The translations under genes and the position numbers were made by a program. Of a stretch of DNA of 64,000 bases, positions 19,470-32,309 are shown one piece after another; the first letter of the stretch is position 1; each line of letters starts with the position of its first letter. The notes under the pieces were generated by a model, which worked only from the letters and a program-made list of their open reading frames with translations, ran no database searches and had not been told where the DNA came from. Source of the DNA: Thereva unica (Eukaryota > Arthropoda > Insecta > Diptera > Therevidae); assembly GCA_949987705.1 (NCBI GenBank), contig CATLJY010000897.1, positions 1-64,000 of the forward strand, written 5' to 3'.

Positions 19470-22400
19470 TTCCGATGGGATTACTCTTCAGACGTGGAAA
19501 TGTAGAAATTTTAGTGGTTAAAAATTGGCATATTAACTTCAGTTCGAGCCGGTAGAAACTTTATCCGAGTGCTGAATATCGATTTGTTGAATATGAAAAA
19601 TCCGAAATTCGTGGAAATATCCAGGTGGATGCCCTTAATTTCAACTTCACTCTCTATTTTTAGTTATTCATTAGTTATAAATTAGCGTCCTTCGTTAAAA
19701 TCTGTAAATAAAAATGCCAGAAAAAACCTCCAAAGTGTCACCAACGACTGCTGTAGACTGAAAGATTTTCTAATATTAAACCAAGAGTTTTAATCAAAAT
19801 GGACAGCATTAAAGTAAATCGATGTCCCGCTGTGGCTAGAAGGCAATAAACCTTCATTAAAGAAAATAATCCACCCCATGTCGAAACGTGAATTTATCTC
19901 TTCTGGTTGAAATTGAAAGGATACCACCAGCGCAAGGAACTCAGCTCTATTCGGTACGTGTCTTATAAATGGAAACAGATTTAACCTCAATCCAACAGCG
20001 CTTCTGCTTGCTCAGAAAAACAGAAAAACGCAGTCGAGGCTAAGATGGATAAATCTATTGCTCACACATTATTTGAATCAAAAAAAATCAGAGCTGCCCG
20101 GATTCGAGTGTAAATTTATCTTGTAGCTTAGGAAAACGAATTTAATCCAATTCAAACATCTAATTCTTAAACACCTCCAGTGCAGACAGGCTCAGATTAA
20201 AAATTAATTTTTGATGAGCAACATATCAACCCCCGAGGCCGGAATAAATTTCTTAGATCTGCAAATTTTCGACTTACTACGTAGAATTGTAGGGGTGGGT
20301 ATTTTTGAATGCGAGGCTAAAAGCAGAGCTGCTTGGCGGGGGGTGCAGGGCTGTGTTTATGTCTGTAGGAAAATTACCCGATGACTGGCCCTGAATGGAG
20401 TACAAAACTCTGATCTATAGTTTTAATTATTAACATAACCTCAACCTTTAGCTAAAGTTAATGAAAGCCTTTTTCAGGCGAACATTCCAGCTTTTGGCAT
20501 TAATTAATCCACTTCCTTCAACTTGTTATGGTTTAGGTAGTATAAGGTATTGGCTGAAACTCAACTCAATGCGAAGAGGGCTATACCTTTTGCACAGATT
20601 GGGAACGGAAAGGCTAAGAAATCTGTTTACCTTGCTTTTACTGCAGGTCAATAATTAATGAATCGGCTCCGCCCTGATTGCACGCCTCTCTTTACTAATG
20701 AGCAGCATTCACACAGTAGAGCTCTGGCAACATTAACTATAATGGGGCTGACTGAGCTTCTATAGCAACAAAATAGAAATCATTTTACACCGTGATTTCC
20801 AATTTCAACACCCACAAAAAAAAAACACAGAAAAAAAAAAACAATTGTGCACTCACACTCGAAGGAGCGCCTTCAAATCGGCCGTAATCGAATTTGAATA
20901 GGAGTCCTTTCCCGACCTTTTTAAGTAATCCTGTGGCATCCTGCTGGAGCGTCGTTTAACAGATGCAATTTGAATTACACGAGTGATTTAACACGTGGAG
21001 CCACAGCCACGAGCAGCCTGGAGCAGGATATTTTTTGCCTTACGTTTCTCACGTCATCTTTTTACCACAGTTTCCAGGATGTTTATGGGCAGGCGACGAT
21101 GAGGCGTCATAAAGCACTTTATCCTTTTCGCTTTCGTTCTCTGCCTTCATTTTGCACTCGCGATAAGATGATTTATGACCTTTATCATTAGACAACCGGA
21201 TGTCGGGACACGAGGAGGTGTGAAAGGATAAGCCCGACATTCTTCCGATGGCTGTGCATAAGGATATTTCTCTCGTTTTTCACACATTTGGATATACTTG
21301 AATTTTTCCAAAAAAAAAAACGAACTTTTCAATACACATTGAATGGGTTGAAAATTTTTTTTTTGTAAAAAATACACGAATATTATGATGAAAGGATACC
21401 ATCGATTATTTAAAAAGGAACCTTCTTTCTTCAACCATTCCACGAACACAGAACAATAGCCAAGCTTGAAGCAGACATCGCCTGCTTTAATCGTTCAAAA
21501 GGTATCAATCTTATCACCCACACCTAATTTCTACTAAGTGTCCCCTATTCCATGAATGGTATTAAATCAGAACTATTTACAAAATTTATTGCCAGCATTG
21601 AAATACAGAACAACACCCGGAGCTGCACTTGTTCGCATGCAAATTTGTGCTCGCACGCAATCCACATTTCCTTCCTCCTACTATAGTATAACTTTTTAAT
21701 TTACATTCGTGTTAATATAATACAGGTGCCCGACCCGAGTATGTCCTTGCTTCTTGGGCTGTGCATTTGTTCCTTGTCAACTTACTTGGAGAACAATTTC
21801 AATTTAACAAAAGACTCTATCACTAACTAACACGAAAACTTAAGGGAAACAACACCTCCACAACGATTTGCTGCAAAAGTGATTTTTATTCAAAATAGCT
21901 TAAACCGTGACAAAAGTTTACAATGGAAAGGTATCACGCGACAATAAATAGGAAAAGGATATCGGAGGGACAGCTGAACACTATACTAAAGCAAGTTTTC
22001 ATACAAAGGAACGGAAAACCGAAAATAGGATTTGCTAGACTATTTTTGGAGTTAAATCGCGTTCATTCTGTATATATCTTAGAAATGTAGAAAGATACGT
22101 GTAGACTAAAAAAATTCACCTTTTCTCCACAAACTCTCCTCAACTCAGTCCGTATGTAAGTCGATTCAGGTAACGGGCGTACGCAGGCTCTGTCAGGATG
22201 AACCTTCCCTATCCTGCCATACTCGAGGGACTTTTATGGAACAATGAGATATAACCTCAAAGAACGTGACGAAGAAAGAAGTAGTGGGCTTGATGTCAAA
22301 TGAATCAGCTCAGAGCTGAAGAGGGAATTGCTCAGAGGTACCTCGTCCAGTACAAAAGCTTCGGTTCCCATTCAACAACAGTGCCCCTGGCATGTGGCGG

Positions 22401-24590
22401 CAAAAGTGTTGAAGAACTACCTGGCATGGTTGTTGGTGTAATCGTTCAACCTAGTAAGAAAAAATTATCTGGCACCGCTAGGTAGAACAGAGCCAAGGCA
22501 GGGCAGATCGGAATAGACTTGGGAGCCCCACTGTCGCAAAAGCCGCATTCAGAACGGCCGGCGGTCGGAAGCCTGGGAGGCCTTAAGAGCCCACCCCGAT
22601 CCCACATACTTACTGTGGTGCACAGTCGCATGACGGACCCATCAACAGCACAGTCTAAACGGTAGCTGTCAGAGGATTCTCCAGGGTAGCAAGGACCCCA
22701 AAAGAAGAAGAGGACTCGCAAGAACACTCACATAGTGCAGACAAATGACGGCAAATGCAAATTGACGGAGGAGCAATTTGTGACTGCATTCTGGCCGAGG
22801 ATGCCGAAACTCAAAGTCTTGAAAGTGGCTGCTTACCTCAGTTTTGGGTGAACACAGGTTGCAACGCGAAAATGAGAATCTAGCCAAACAGAGTATTGAC
22901 TGGAATCCGCAAGAAAGTCGTGTGAAATGACCCAAAAACTGTAAACAACTAAACGCCAACTCGCACAACATAATAACCATCTGAAGGCGAACTGTTGCGG
23001 ATAAGACGGAGTTATGATGGGTTAGTAATTTAAAATACTAGTTTAAATTTAATACAAAAAGCACATAGTTACATGTTTGTTCATAATTTAGTACCAATGC
23101 TAAAACTAATATTACATTTGGAAGGTTACTAGCATCATTTCTGTTATCACCCCGAAACACAAACCGGTTTTTTAGACAATAGGTTGCAAGGAAGTGTTTG
23201 TTTCCTCACTTTTGCGTCAGAAATATTGTCAGACTCTCCCATCGATCACACTAGTAAAATTATAACATCTTTCTCGATGTCCCTGAAAACTATAAGAAAT
23301 TCCCCTTTTCATTCATTTTTATTGTACATCACATTCGTTACCTGGAGAAGAGGCAGAAAGACTAATATTTAGCGTAATACCTACATTATACAAAAACCTG
23401 TTTGAATTGAGGACCGAGCAGGGGCGGTGGAGTATAAGTAATCATTATGGGTGGGGAGCTAACAGTTAAAATGTAAAAGTTATTCGGTCAATTTATTTAC
23501 GAGCTGTATGTTTAGTTATATGATTTTCAATTCTTTGTTTATAGGGTTTTGCTCGATTAGCATTGGAGGGGTGCAGATAGGGCTATACTGGATCATGTAG
23601 ACACTGTGTGGATTCTCCTATAAGTCCCTCACGAGGCATCTCACGTCTTGCCTGTCCTATTTGGTCCCTTGAAAAAAATCCATTGCTGCAGGATCTTACG
23701 ACGGTATCGAAAGCTTTATATTTTTTAAACGCTTTACCAATGCGGTCCGAACTGAGTACTAATTACCTCAAATGCTACTTGACCTCTGTAATTGAACCCG
23801 AACGGATATATTGATTATGTTAAATGACACTCCCCAGCGGGAATGGTGGAAGCAGTTTCCTCTGCAATCAAATTGGAAATGCTTCTGTGCATATGCCCAC
23901 AAATAAGTTATTGTCAACTTTGTCAAATTCTCTAAATTTCGATTCGTAACGTTTTCCTTTGTGGAAAAATGTCCATTTAAAGTTGTCCGCTCAGTGAAAG
24001 AAGTCAGTTTATCTATGTACATAAACTAATTGTGATTTCATAATAAATTGTGTAATTGATTCCTAGGAAGCTAATTAAAAGAAAATTGAACAACTGCTTC
24101 TTCCTAATGACATGCAATGCTAAAAAGATACTGACAGGGATACAGAAGAGAAGCACTTCTAAGCAGCCCAAGCATAGCTTCATGCATCAGTGAATGCTTC
24201 TATTTCCCTTTGGGTCTGCAAAGTCACCAACATAATTGCAGGAAATATGAAGCAATGCAACAATAAAAACTAAAGCTTTGTATGACTAAAATTAAAGCTT
24301 TTTTAAGAAGTAAGGCAGATGTTGGGATTGCCCCATTTGATTTGTAATGAGGTAATAGAGCTCTTATAAGAAACTGATAGGGCCTTCCTCACTTCAGTAT
24401 TGCTGATTTTTTTATGGTGCTCATGAAGAAGCTAAAGGAAGACCCTCTTTCGGCATGCCCCTCATTTGCCATATGGAACCCAAGCGCTGTATGGGGCAAA
24501 CCCATTTTTGAATACTGGTCGTTACAGTTATAAATTCTTAATATGTAGCTCTAGTACAATATATTTAGTTTTCATCGCTAGCGACCAAGA
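19470..24590. other. No recognised gene or element
   Basis: About 5 kb with only short ORFs and A-rich tracts (for example near 20815-20840). No protein motif, paired inverted repeat or RNA gene was found. It may be intergenic or intronic host DNA; a small conserved exon cannot be excluded by eye. Confidence 0.45.
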
Positions 24591-24595
24591 CGCCG
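24591..24595. repeat. Left 5-bp TSD CGCCG
   Basis: cgccg sits directly before the CACAGTGG tip and again at 25973-25977 directly after the CCACTGTG tip. Confidence 0.8.
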
Positions 24596-25972
24596 CACAG
24601 TGGGACAAAAGGCCGAAAAGCTGGCCAAAAGTCTTGAACATTAACCAATTAATTTGAAATTTGGTATACGGGGGTTTTGGGGGTCGGTGATCACGAATTT
24701 AGTATCCATTTTTCCATAAACAAGATGGCGGCTTTAAAGTGGCCACTAAAAGTAGTGAAACATCCTTCAATTGCTACAAAACCTGGTATACGGGGGGTCG
24801 CTGATTTCGAATTTAGGGACCTTTTTTTTAATAAAAAATATAAAATTTTAAATAAAAACTTGTAAGGAAATCACTCCTGTAAATATTAACCATGTAATCC
24901 AACAAAGGATTTATTGAACGTCTGATGAACTTTACAAGTCGCAAATGAATTGATATGAGTATTTTAAATCTTTCAAACGGCGATATCTCATGAATGGCAA
25001 TTCGTACGGGAAAATTCAGAACATTTTTTTGCAAATAATAGTATAATATGCAAATTTTGTAAACACTATTTTATGATAACACATAACAAAAAACTGATAT
25101 TTTAACCATAAAACCCCATATATGAAGGGTAGAAAATCGGTAGGCTTTATAACCCCTTACAAAAACCCCAAAAATAAGGTCTCTGCCACATTCATTTTAG
25201 CCTGTACCCAATCATATCCGATATTTCGCTCTTTTCGACTTAATTTACCTGCACTGTTTCCGAACTCAACAAATATACAGAACATTCCGAAAAATTTTAT
25301 ACAGTAGTTTATAAAAACAATATTCATATAAATATATTATATAATACATACATGACATATGTAATATGAATCCATTAAAAGGTTATTTATACACAAATAT
25401 GGTGGGAATAACCCATAATATGATGCATTTTTTAAATAAAAACATCCACCGACTAAAAGATCGCAAAAAGTCTCAATTTTTGTTGTTTGTATTTTGTGTA
25501 GAAATGTTTAAGGAACATTTTAAAAAAAATTTTAACGCGGGACCTAGCGAGACTTTTTTGTAGGGCTTCTTTAACAAAAGATTGTCTAGCAAAAATAATA
25601 AAATTTTACTGTCTTTCATTAATTAATTAATGTATACAGATATGAAAATAGACAATATTGCTTATAGAAATGTTTTCTACATATCTTGAGGATCCGAGTC
25701 CATATTTTTTTAATTTAATAACTTTTCACACGGTAGAATAATGCGCATAACAAATAGCAGCTTCGTCAAGGGCTTAAAAATTTACACAAACACTTGCTGC
25801 AACGGTCACTTTTGAACGGATCCTGCGAAGAGAAAAAGGACACCTGACCGCCATAAACCGGTTTAATGTGTGGCAGGGGTCTCCTACTTGATATTTATCA
25901 GGCAAAAATTTCGAAAATCGAACTTCGATTTTTCGACTTTTGGCCAGCTTTTTGGCATTTTGCCCCACTGTG
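24596..25972. mobile_element. Non-autonomous Transib-type DNA transposon
   Basis: Ends are 38-bp inverted repeats, 24596-24633 and 25935-25972. They start CACAGTGGG and share the block aaaagctggccaaaagtc, with only a few differences. The flanking 5-bp duplication CGCCG fits the known GC-rich target preference of Transib (5-bp TSDs near the CGNCG type), and CACAGTGG fits the CAC-starting Transib tips. At 1377 bp with only short ORFs it lacks a transposase. Subterminal direct repeats around ggtatacgggg occur near 24665 and 24787. The assignment is structural; no RAG1-like core is present to confirm it. Confidence 0.72.
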
Positions 25973-25977
25973 CGCCG
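25973..25977. repeat. Right 5-bp TSD CGCCG
   Basis: Matches 24591-24595. Confidence 0.8.
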
Positions 25978-25989
25978 TCCGGGGGTAGG

Positions 25990-26194
25990 CAGAGTCGGCG
26001 TTGGGCATTTTTGCGCCCGGTGCAGTATGCCATATTGCGCCCCCACTTGCGACAAATACTCTTTAGAGTTCCTTTAATCTATGTATGAAAATGAAGGCAC
26101 GGGTAATCTTTTTCACTTTTTTTCTGAAATTGCGCCCCGTCCAATTGCGCCCGGTGTAAATACACCAATTGCACCTATAAAACCGCCGCCCCTG
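25990..26194. mobile_element. hAT-like MITE, complete copy
   Basis: 205 bp from cagagtcggcg to its imperfect inverted partner cgccgcccctg. Interior blocks gcgcccggtgca and aattgcgcccggtgt are also inverted or repeated. The same family appears as a left half at 6183 and a right half at 29335-29461. CAG tips and short GC-rich repeats suggest hAT, but the 8 bp on either side (ggggtagg, cctttgtc) do not match. Confidence 0.65.
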
Positions 26195-26454
26195 CCTTTG
26201 TCCAATCAGGATTTGCTGCGCGATCTTGCTTTCGTGCTGCGTTTGCTTACGCTTTAGCTCTTCCGCTAATGCTGTTACATGTTCCAGGATCCTTTCGGTG
26301 TTAGTTGCACTTCCCTTACAACCTCCAGCACAGTCCTGCGCTCCGAAAATCTATAATACTTTACACTCGAATCTCCATTATAGAGAGATCTATGTCGTTC
26401 TCCAAGCCTTCATATTTCCAATAGGCCTGCAGCGCATCCCATTTTTTCGCTCGA

Positions 26455-26938
26455 AGTGATGGAAATGAGATAACCGGTTGAGACTAATTGCAATCGATAG
26501 AGGATGGAAAAATGCATCTACAGTTGATTTTGACCGAAGTTTGGACATGGCCAACATACAAAAAAATCATGAAAATACCTACCTCTTTTTCGTAAGTGCG
26601 GTTTGAACGAAATTTTCACTTTATCTCGCCATATCTCAGTTGATATTGCAGGTATCAATTTCAAATTTGAACATAGTCTAGTTTGACTAATTCCCTAAAT
26701 ATAAAACTTTAACCGAACTGGTTACATCATTTAAAAACAAAATGGCGAATGTTTAAAAAATTTCCAACAGATTCGTGAGACTTATTTTTCTAATCAAAAA
26801 GTTGTGTTATAGATTTTTGAAATTCGCTTTTTTGGCTAAACTACATTGTATCCAAATACTTAAGGCAGTTTTCTGTAAATTTTCAGATCAAAATGTCCTC
26901 CGGTTCAAAAGTTACATTAACATTTGTTGACACTCGAC
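26455..26938. repeat. Left arm of long-TIR element
   Basis: Inverse partner of 28498-28978. Inner border is the block cactcgac, after which the two arms diverge. Confidence 0.88.
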
Positions 26939-27047
26939 TTCGTCCGCAACAAACGTTCGGATTTGAAATATTTCCTGCTAGTTAATTTTTTTGTTAAAAA
27001 GTTACATATAAGTGTTTGATTTTCATCATAAATTTTTATCCGATTAA

Positions 27048-27460
27048 GGGCCGTTTTCACAATCTCCGGTTAAACTTTAACTGCAACAATAACCAGCAGT
27101 TAGTTAAAAATTCCGTTTCACAATCTCTAGTTAGAGTGAATCTGTCAGTTAATTTACAACTGGAGGTTAATTTAACCGGAGAATTTATCCTGGTTAACTA
27201 ATTTAACTGAAAGTATCACATTGGCCTTGATATTTTTGCACTTTACAAGTGTATTTTAATGAAAAGGAACACTTTTGACATTTGATGTACTGTAAATATA
27301 AGAAAACTAGTACATTTTTACTTTAACTTCAAGTTTGTCAACTCATAGTTGGTGAAAATAAAATTTTTTTACTGGCACTTTACGGTCACAGTTAAATTAA
27401 CTATCAGTTTAGAAACTGGAAGTTTACTGACAGTTTAACCGGAGATTGTGAAAACGGCCC
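27048..27460. mobile_element. Harbinger-type MITE nested in the long-TIR element
   Basis: 413 bp, with inverted tips gggccgttttcacaatct (left) and its reverse complement (right); the arms match for about 28 bp. The trinucleotide TAA flanks both ends (27045-27047 and 27461-27463), the TWA-type duplication typical of PIF/Harbinger. The interior is full of degenerate copies of the ccggttaa motif in both orientations. No coding capacity. Confidence 0.75.
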
Positions 27461-27539
27461 TAAGGTGTGATTATATTTCCCTATTGGGTAATTCATTTAA
27501 TTTAAATTCATTATATTTATTTCTATACAGATCTCAAAA

Positions 27540-28443
27540 TGTCTATTAATGGCAAGGAAGTGAAGTGTTTTTTTTGTCATTGCTGCACAAGTAAGCAAAA
27601 AAGGAATCGATACTCTTCTTGAGTCTACTAACAAAAATAATGATGGTATTTCAAGAAATTTATTTGCTGCCGTGATAGCAACTCTTTGAATCAAATCAAA
27701 TTTCATAATGATTGTAGAAGTATATACAATAAAAAGGCGGGGACTCGGAAAGTTTTGAATGGTAACTCACAGAAATGTATACGAAGCACGGGATCTTTGA
27801 CTTTATGAGAATTTGTGTTTTATATGTAATCATGGTAAAAACTTATCAGCAGTAACATCAAGGCCATTCCAAATATTTTACAAAGCAACAAGGTGACTAA
27901 AAATGTCTGCGATGTACTAGCAAAAACCCCGAATTTATTAGAGGTATCCAAGTATCACAAGTCGTGTTACGCGACATTTTGTAACGAAGCGAAGAATGCT
28001 GAAATCTCAAACAAAAGTGAGACGAAAAAACGTTATTTGTGGAAAATGGCTGCCACCGAGATATGGAAAAAGAATGAAAGCTCCTTGCAGAACGGAGAAA
28101 TAGTTTTTTTACCTGACCGCAAGAAATACTCCCCCATGAAGTGAAATTAATTCTTTTGGAAACTGCTTCAGATGGTGTTATATTTTACTCAAAAAATGGG
28201 TGTCCTGGCATTATTTGTTCGACAAATTGGACCATCTACGAATTACTGACAAGAGAAAAAAACCGCCAAATGCAATCACAGCATATAAGTGATATTAAAA
28301 TTGATGCTACAAACGATTCAGTAATTTTATACCACGCTGTCGAAAAAATCAGGGTAGATATCGATAAAATACCTAAAACTTGCGAATATCCGAACCCATC
28401 CGATTTGCAGATCAATTACGCATATAATTTTGTTCTATTTTAA
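27540..28443 (+). pseudogene. Decayed ORF of the long-TIR element, unknown protein
   Basis: Starts MSINGKEVKCFFCHCC, then suffers frameshifts and stops. Recognisable pieces follow: a block around ESTNKNNDGISRNLFA in another frame, an open stretch at 27893-28141 containing CDVLAKTPNLLEVSKYHKSC, and a further stretch at 28141-28440 with TASDGVIFYSKNGC. Paired cysteines and a YHKSCY-like segment suggest a zinc-binding N-terminal region. I do not recognise a transposase catalytic core; either it is missing or the family is unfamiliar. Position between the long arms suggests it derives from the element's own gene. Confidence 0.45.
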
Positions 28444-28497
28444 CGATAAAAAATTATATGTAGTTTTGGTACTCGTGTACTTTGCAACGGTTACAAT

Positions 28498-28978
28498 GTC
28501 GAGTGTCAACAAATGTTAATGTAACTTTTGAACCGGAGGACATTTTGATCTGAAAATTTACAGAAAACTGCCTTAAGTATTTGGCTACAATGTAGTTTAG
28601 CCAAAAAAGCGAATTTCAAAAATCTATAACACAACTTTTTGATTAGAAAAATAAGTCTCACGAATCTGTTGGAAATTTTTTAAACATTCGCCAGTTTGTT
28701 TTTAAATGATGTAACCAGTTCGGTTAAAGTTTTATATTTAGGGAATTAGTCAAACTAGACTATGTTCAAATTTGAAATTGATATCTGCAATATCAACTGA
28801 GATATGGCGAGATAAAGTGAAAATTTCGTTCAAACCGCACTTACGAAAAAAAGGTATTTTCATGATTTTTTTGTATGTTGGCCATGTCCAAACTTCGGTC
28901 AAAATCAACTGTAGATGCATTTTTCCATCCTCTATCGATTGCAATTAGTCTCAACCGGTTATCTCATTTCCATCACTT
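28498..28978. repeat. Right arm of long-TIR element
   Basis: Inverse partner of 26455-26938; ends ccatcact. Confidence 0.88.
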
Positions 28979-29149
28979 TTTTCATTTCTAGAGCACTTTT
29001 TGGGGACTCGCTGCAGGCCTACAAGGATAATAGGTGGTCACTGCATTGCATATATTACTTTCTACAGTAGAATCTTGCATAGAAAAAAACAAGCCACTTA
29101 AGCGGCTCACTGGGCATAGAAGGCACTTTAAACAATTTTAGAACAGAGC

Positions 29150-29330
29150 CGATCCAGGTTTTTCTCGTCGAATTAAGGGTCTATAAAAGTACACCTAACA
29201 CGAATTACAAATCAAGAAATATGGCACCGTGCCAGCCAAGAAAGGATCGACGACGAAATCAGGCAAACAAACTAAATGGAATTGGATTGGCCACACCTTG
29301 TAGAAGACAATGGAAAAAGGCAGAGAAGGG
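29150..29330 (+). pseudogene. RTE-like LINE C-terminal fragment
   Basis: Contains IWHRASQERIDDEIRQ followed, with a stop, by a WNWIGHTL-like block encoded by tggaattggattggccac. The identical DNA block occurs in the minus-strand RTE pseudogene near 57775, so both come from one family. Only the very C-terminal part remains. Confidence 0.65.
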
Positions 29331-29334
29331 AAAT

Positions 29335-29461
29335 TTCCCGTAATTTATGACATTGAAGGCACGGGAACACTTTTTCAAGTTTTAAATTTTGTTTAAATCT
29401 TAATTTCTGAAATTGCGCTCGGTGCAAGTGCACCATTTTCACCTATGAAAGCGCCGCCCCT
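29335..29461. mobile_element. 3' half of the hAT-like MITE
   Basis: Matches the right half of 25990-26194, from gaaggcacgggaa through gaaattgcgctcggtgca to gcgccgcccctg. The left half is absent; RTE sequence borders it on that side. Confidence 0.6.
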
Positions 29462-29479
29462 GGGTGTAGGTACATGAAA

Positions 29480-32300
29480 TTTTTAGGGTCCCGATGCCCC
29501 TGGGACTGAGTGATGGACAGTGTATGGTAGCCCTAATAGGCATCCCTCCGGCTTAGCCAGTTAAAACCAGGGTACCATTTTCCCTCTTAGGCTGGTATTC
29601 ATCTAGCACCTCTTTGCTCACCTGGTAGTCTGGTACTTCCTGCACGGCCTTTGCCGGTTAGTTAGCAGGATTATCTTGTTTCAGGAGGCATAACACTCCG
29701 AGTACGCTGCCTTTAACAATGATTTTAGGAGATACTAGGGTATTTCGATAAGTTCTTAGGGGTAAACAATTTGACGAATTGGTTATCCTGCATACTTGCT
29801 TCCAGTCTTCCACTTGTATTCATCACTCCTGCCACTGTCGTCCAGGACAAGCTTCGTCTTACTAGGGCTCACTCTTCTGCTTTGTAAATTGCTCTCGGAG
29901 CATACCCACAATTTAGCGATACTATTCGGAGTTGGCATCTCGGAACATTCGTACGTCGTCGTCCAACGTAAACTGCATGCAGACTAGAATTACCAAAGTA
30001 ATATGGACGGAAATGTTAAATTATTAAAATAAAGGCTATACTTAATGCTAATCCTTTTGTGTAAAACTGATCACGTCCAGAGATTGCACTTCAAGTTTTA
30101 CTTACATCTATTGAACTTCCCCAATATTTCCAAATAAGACTATTCAGCTTAAAGGTTTAATTCCTCCTTACTGACGGCTTGTCTCCTTAAATTTTCTGCT
30201 ATCGATCGCCCAAAAAAAACTGAAAGGACAAATCGACAACCTATACAGAAATCGAACAACTTTCTGCCAGTAAAATTATTATAAAACTGCTCTCGAAACA
30301 AGTGCTCAGACATTTATGAAAATGCTTCCACATTGTACACCATCTTCTCTCGTTCTGGTAATTTTCCCCGCTATGCAAATTTAATGGAAACATGTCACCA
30401 GTGCCACAAGTGCAAGTTTGTCCAGGACCTGTTCCCATAAATAATGCATCGAGCGCCACTTGGGTTACCCTATGAAAAATTGTGTGCATCATGAATTAAA
30501 AGGACGCCCTTTCTTCACCCCGACGTTTATAGATCCTTCAAGGAAAGTAACAGCTGAGCGAAGTTGTTTTAGTTTAATTTTTAGTTTGAAGAAAAAAAAA
30601 AAAAGAACGGCGTATTTAAGGTAAAAACGAGTTAATATATTCACCTTCGCGTGAAGGGGAAAGGACACTTTTACCTTTAGAACTATGTACCCGTTGCACT
30701 GCTAGCAACTTGATTTTCAGGTGTGCTTAATCAAGAATAAGAATCAGGCAGTAAATAACAGAAAACGGAGAATGGGATCTATTTTTTCTATTTATTTTTA
30801 TTTACACTGCTCTTAGCCGGAATTTGTAGAGAATTTCGTCCTTGTTGATTAGGATCCTTAAATGAAGTAAATTCCGATAATTGCCTACAAATAAACGTTT
30901 TCAGTCCATTTGTATTTAATAGTGACATTATGGGTCCTTCGGTGAGCATTTAATGTCGGTAATGAGTGGTTTAAATAGCTAAGAAGGTCTCTGTGTGTAT
31001 ACAAGGATATTGGGGACCAGTTATTTACCAAATGCTGAATTCATTCATTTTCCGTTTTGTCTGGCTGAAGTAATTAGATTAACCTTTTTCCATTGTTTGT
31101 AACGAAGGACATTTTTTTTATTCCAGTTTCAGTGGTGAGACTAAAAAGGAAGGTTTTGATATTTAGTTACTTTTAAGGTAATCTTTTGTGTAAGGCCCCA
31201 AGATCTAAGCCCTACGTCCACGTCATGAAAGTAGGGCAGTGTATACATTTAAAAGTGAATAGAATCTGTCGCTATAAGTGGACCTGGATCTATTCCGACG
31301 GATATAAAAGGCGAACTATTGGTGCAAACTAATCACTACTAATCACAATATGTAGTGTCTATCGAATGCACAAGCACAAGCAAGCACAGCCTTGAAACAG
31401 AGCGGACAGCGCGGCACGAAACAAGACTGAAGGAAGAAACATCCGCACAATGATGAAACTAGGCTCACTCATAAAAAAATATTCCAGTACTCCCTTCTGA
31501 CCAGGAATAGCGTTACCATTTCGTTACCATTGATTACCTGGTATCTTTTTTCCTACGGAGATGAAAAGTACCTTCTTAACTTGTACCTTAACAAGTACCT
31601 TGCTTACCAGCCAAAAGCCCCTTCTGGTCTTTCACTCTCTCCGCAGAGCTGGCTTTTTAGCATTACTTCGCGAAGATGGATCAGCTTTTATCTAGCTGCT
31701 AACTCTCGTGGGGTTTCAGCTCCTCCCTGCATTCGGCGAATCTTGCGCAACAAAGAAGGCATGCTCTACGTCCTCCTATACACTTTGGCATGCCCAGCTC
31801 AGCGGTGATTCATTGTGCAGAAAACAGTGAAGGTATTACCCATAGCCTCCGACCGATCATCACACCCATGTACCATAGGGCCCCTGACATAACTATGTTA
31901 TACAGTCTGCTTCGCTACGCAACCTTATTCAGTGCCAGACCTTACTACCAGCGATCGCCTTGCTCTCGCTTTCTTGAAATCTTAACGAGATCATCAAAAT
32001 CTGGACGATTACGATTTCTGTTACTTTCTCGTTTTCAGGCATGCCATACCCTGCGGCATTCGTCACTCTGGGAATTTCACCAGAAATTTGGAGAGTCTCG
32101 AAAAATGTCGGTGGAGGACGCATCGCATGCCTATAACCTATGTCCTCCTTCACTGGCACCTCCTGTCGACCACTTGCCATCCAGGAAGGATTAATTTCTC
32201 GATTACTTCTTACCTGTGAGTCATAAATGCTTTGGATGGTATAGAACACAATAATGAGTTACAAAGCGCGTTCCGCCCGATTAAAAATAATTTAGTTGGT
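29480..32300. other. No recognised gene or element
   Basis: Only short ORFs; none has a motif I can name. An A-rich run lies at 30589-30604. Confidence 0.45.
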
Positions 32301-32309
32301 TAATTTTCT

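Larger units (their letters stand above)
26455..28978. mobile_element. Long-TIR DNA transposon, unclassified, with decayed ORF
   Basis: Two arms of about 480 bp, 26455-26938 and 28498-28978, are nearly exact inverted copies starting agtgatggaaatgag. They enclose a 1.56 kb centre. The centre carries a small TAA-flanked MITE (27048-27460) and a cysteine-containing decayed ORF on the plus strand (27540-28443). No TSD is apparent next to the tips. High arm identity means the insertion is recent or the arms are kept alike by conversion. The transcript of either arm pair would form a very long hairpin. Confidence 0.75.

Noticed and set aside
22250..22960. GC-richer segment as a possible gene or SINE
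   Set aside because: No domain, Pol III boxes or paired repeat could be seen.
31298..31340. tataaaagg followed about 30 bases later by tcact, as a core promoter
   Set aside because: No coding sequence or conserved transcript follows; such a match is common in AT-rich DNA.
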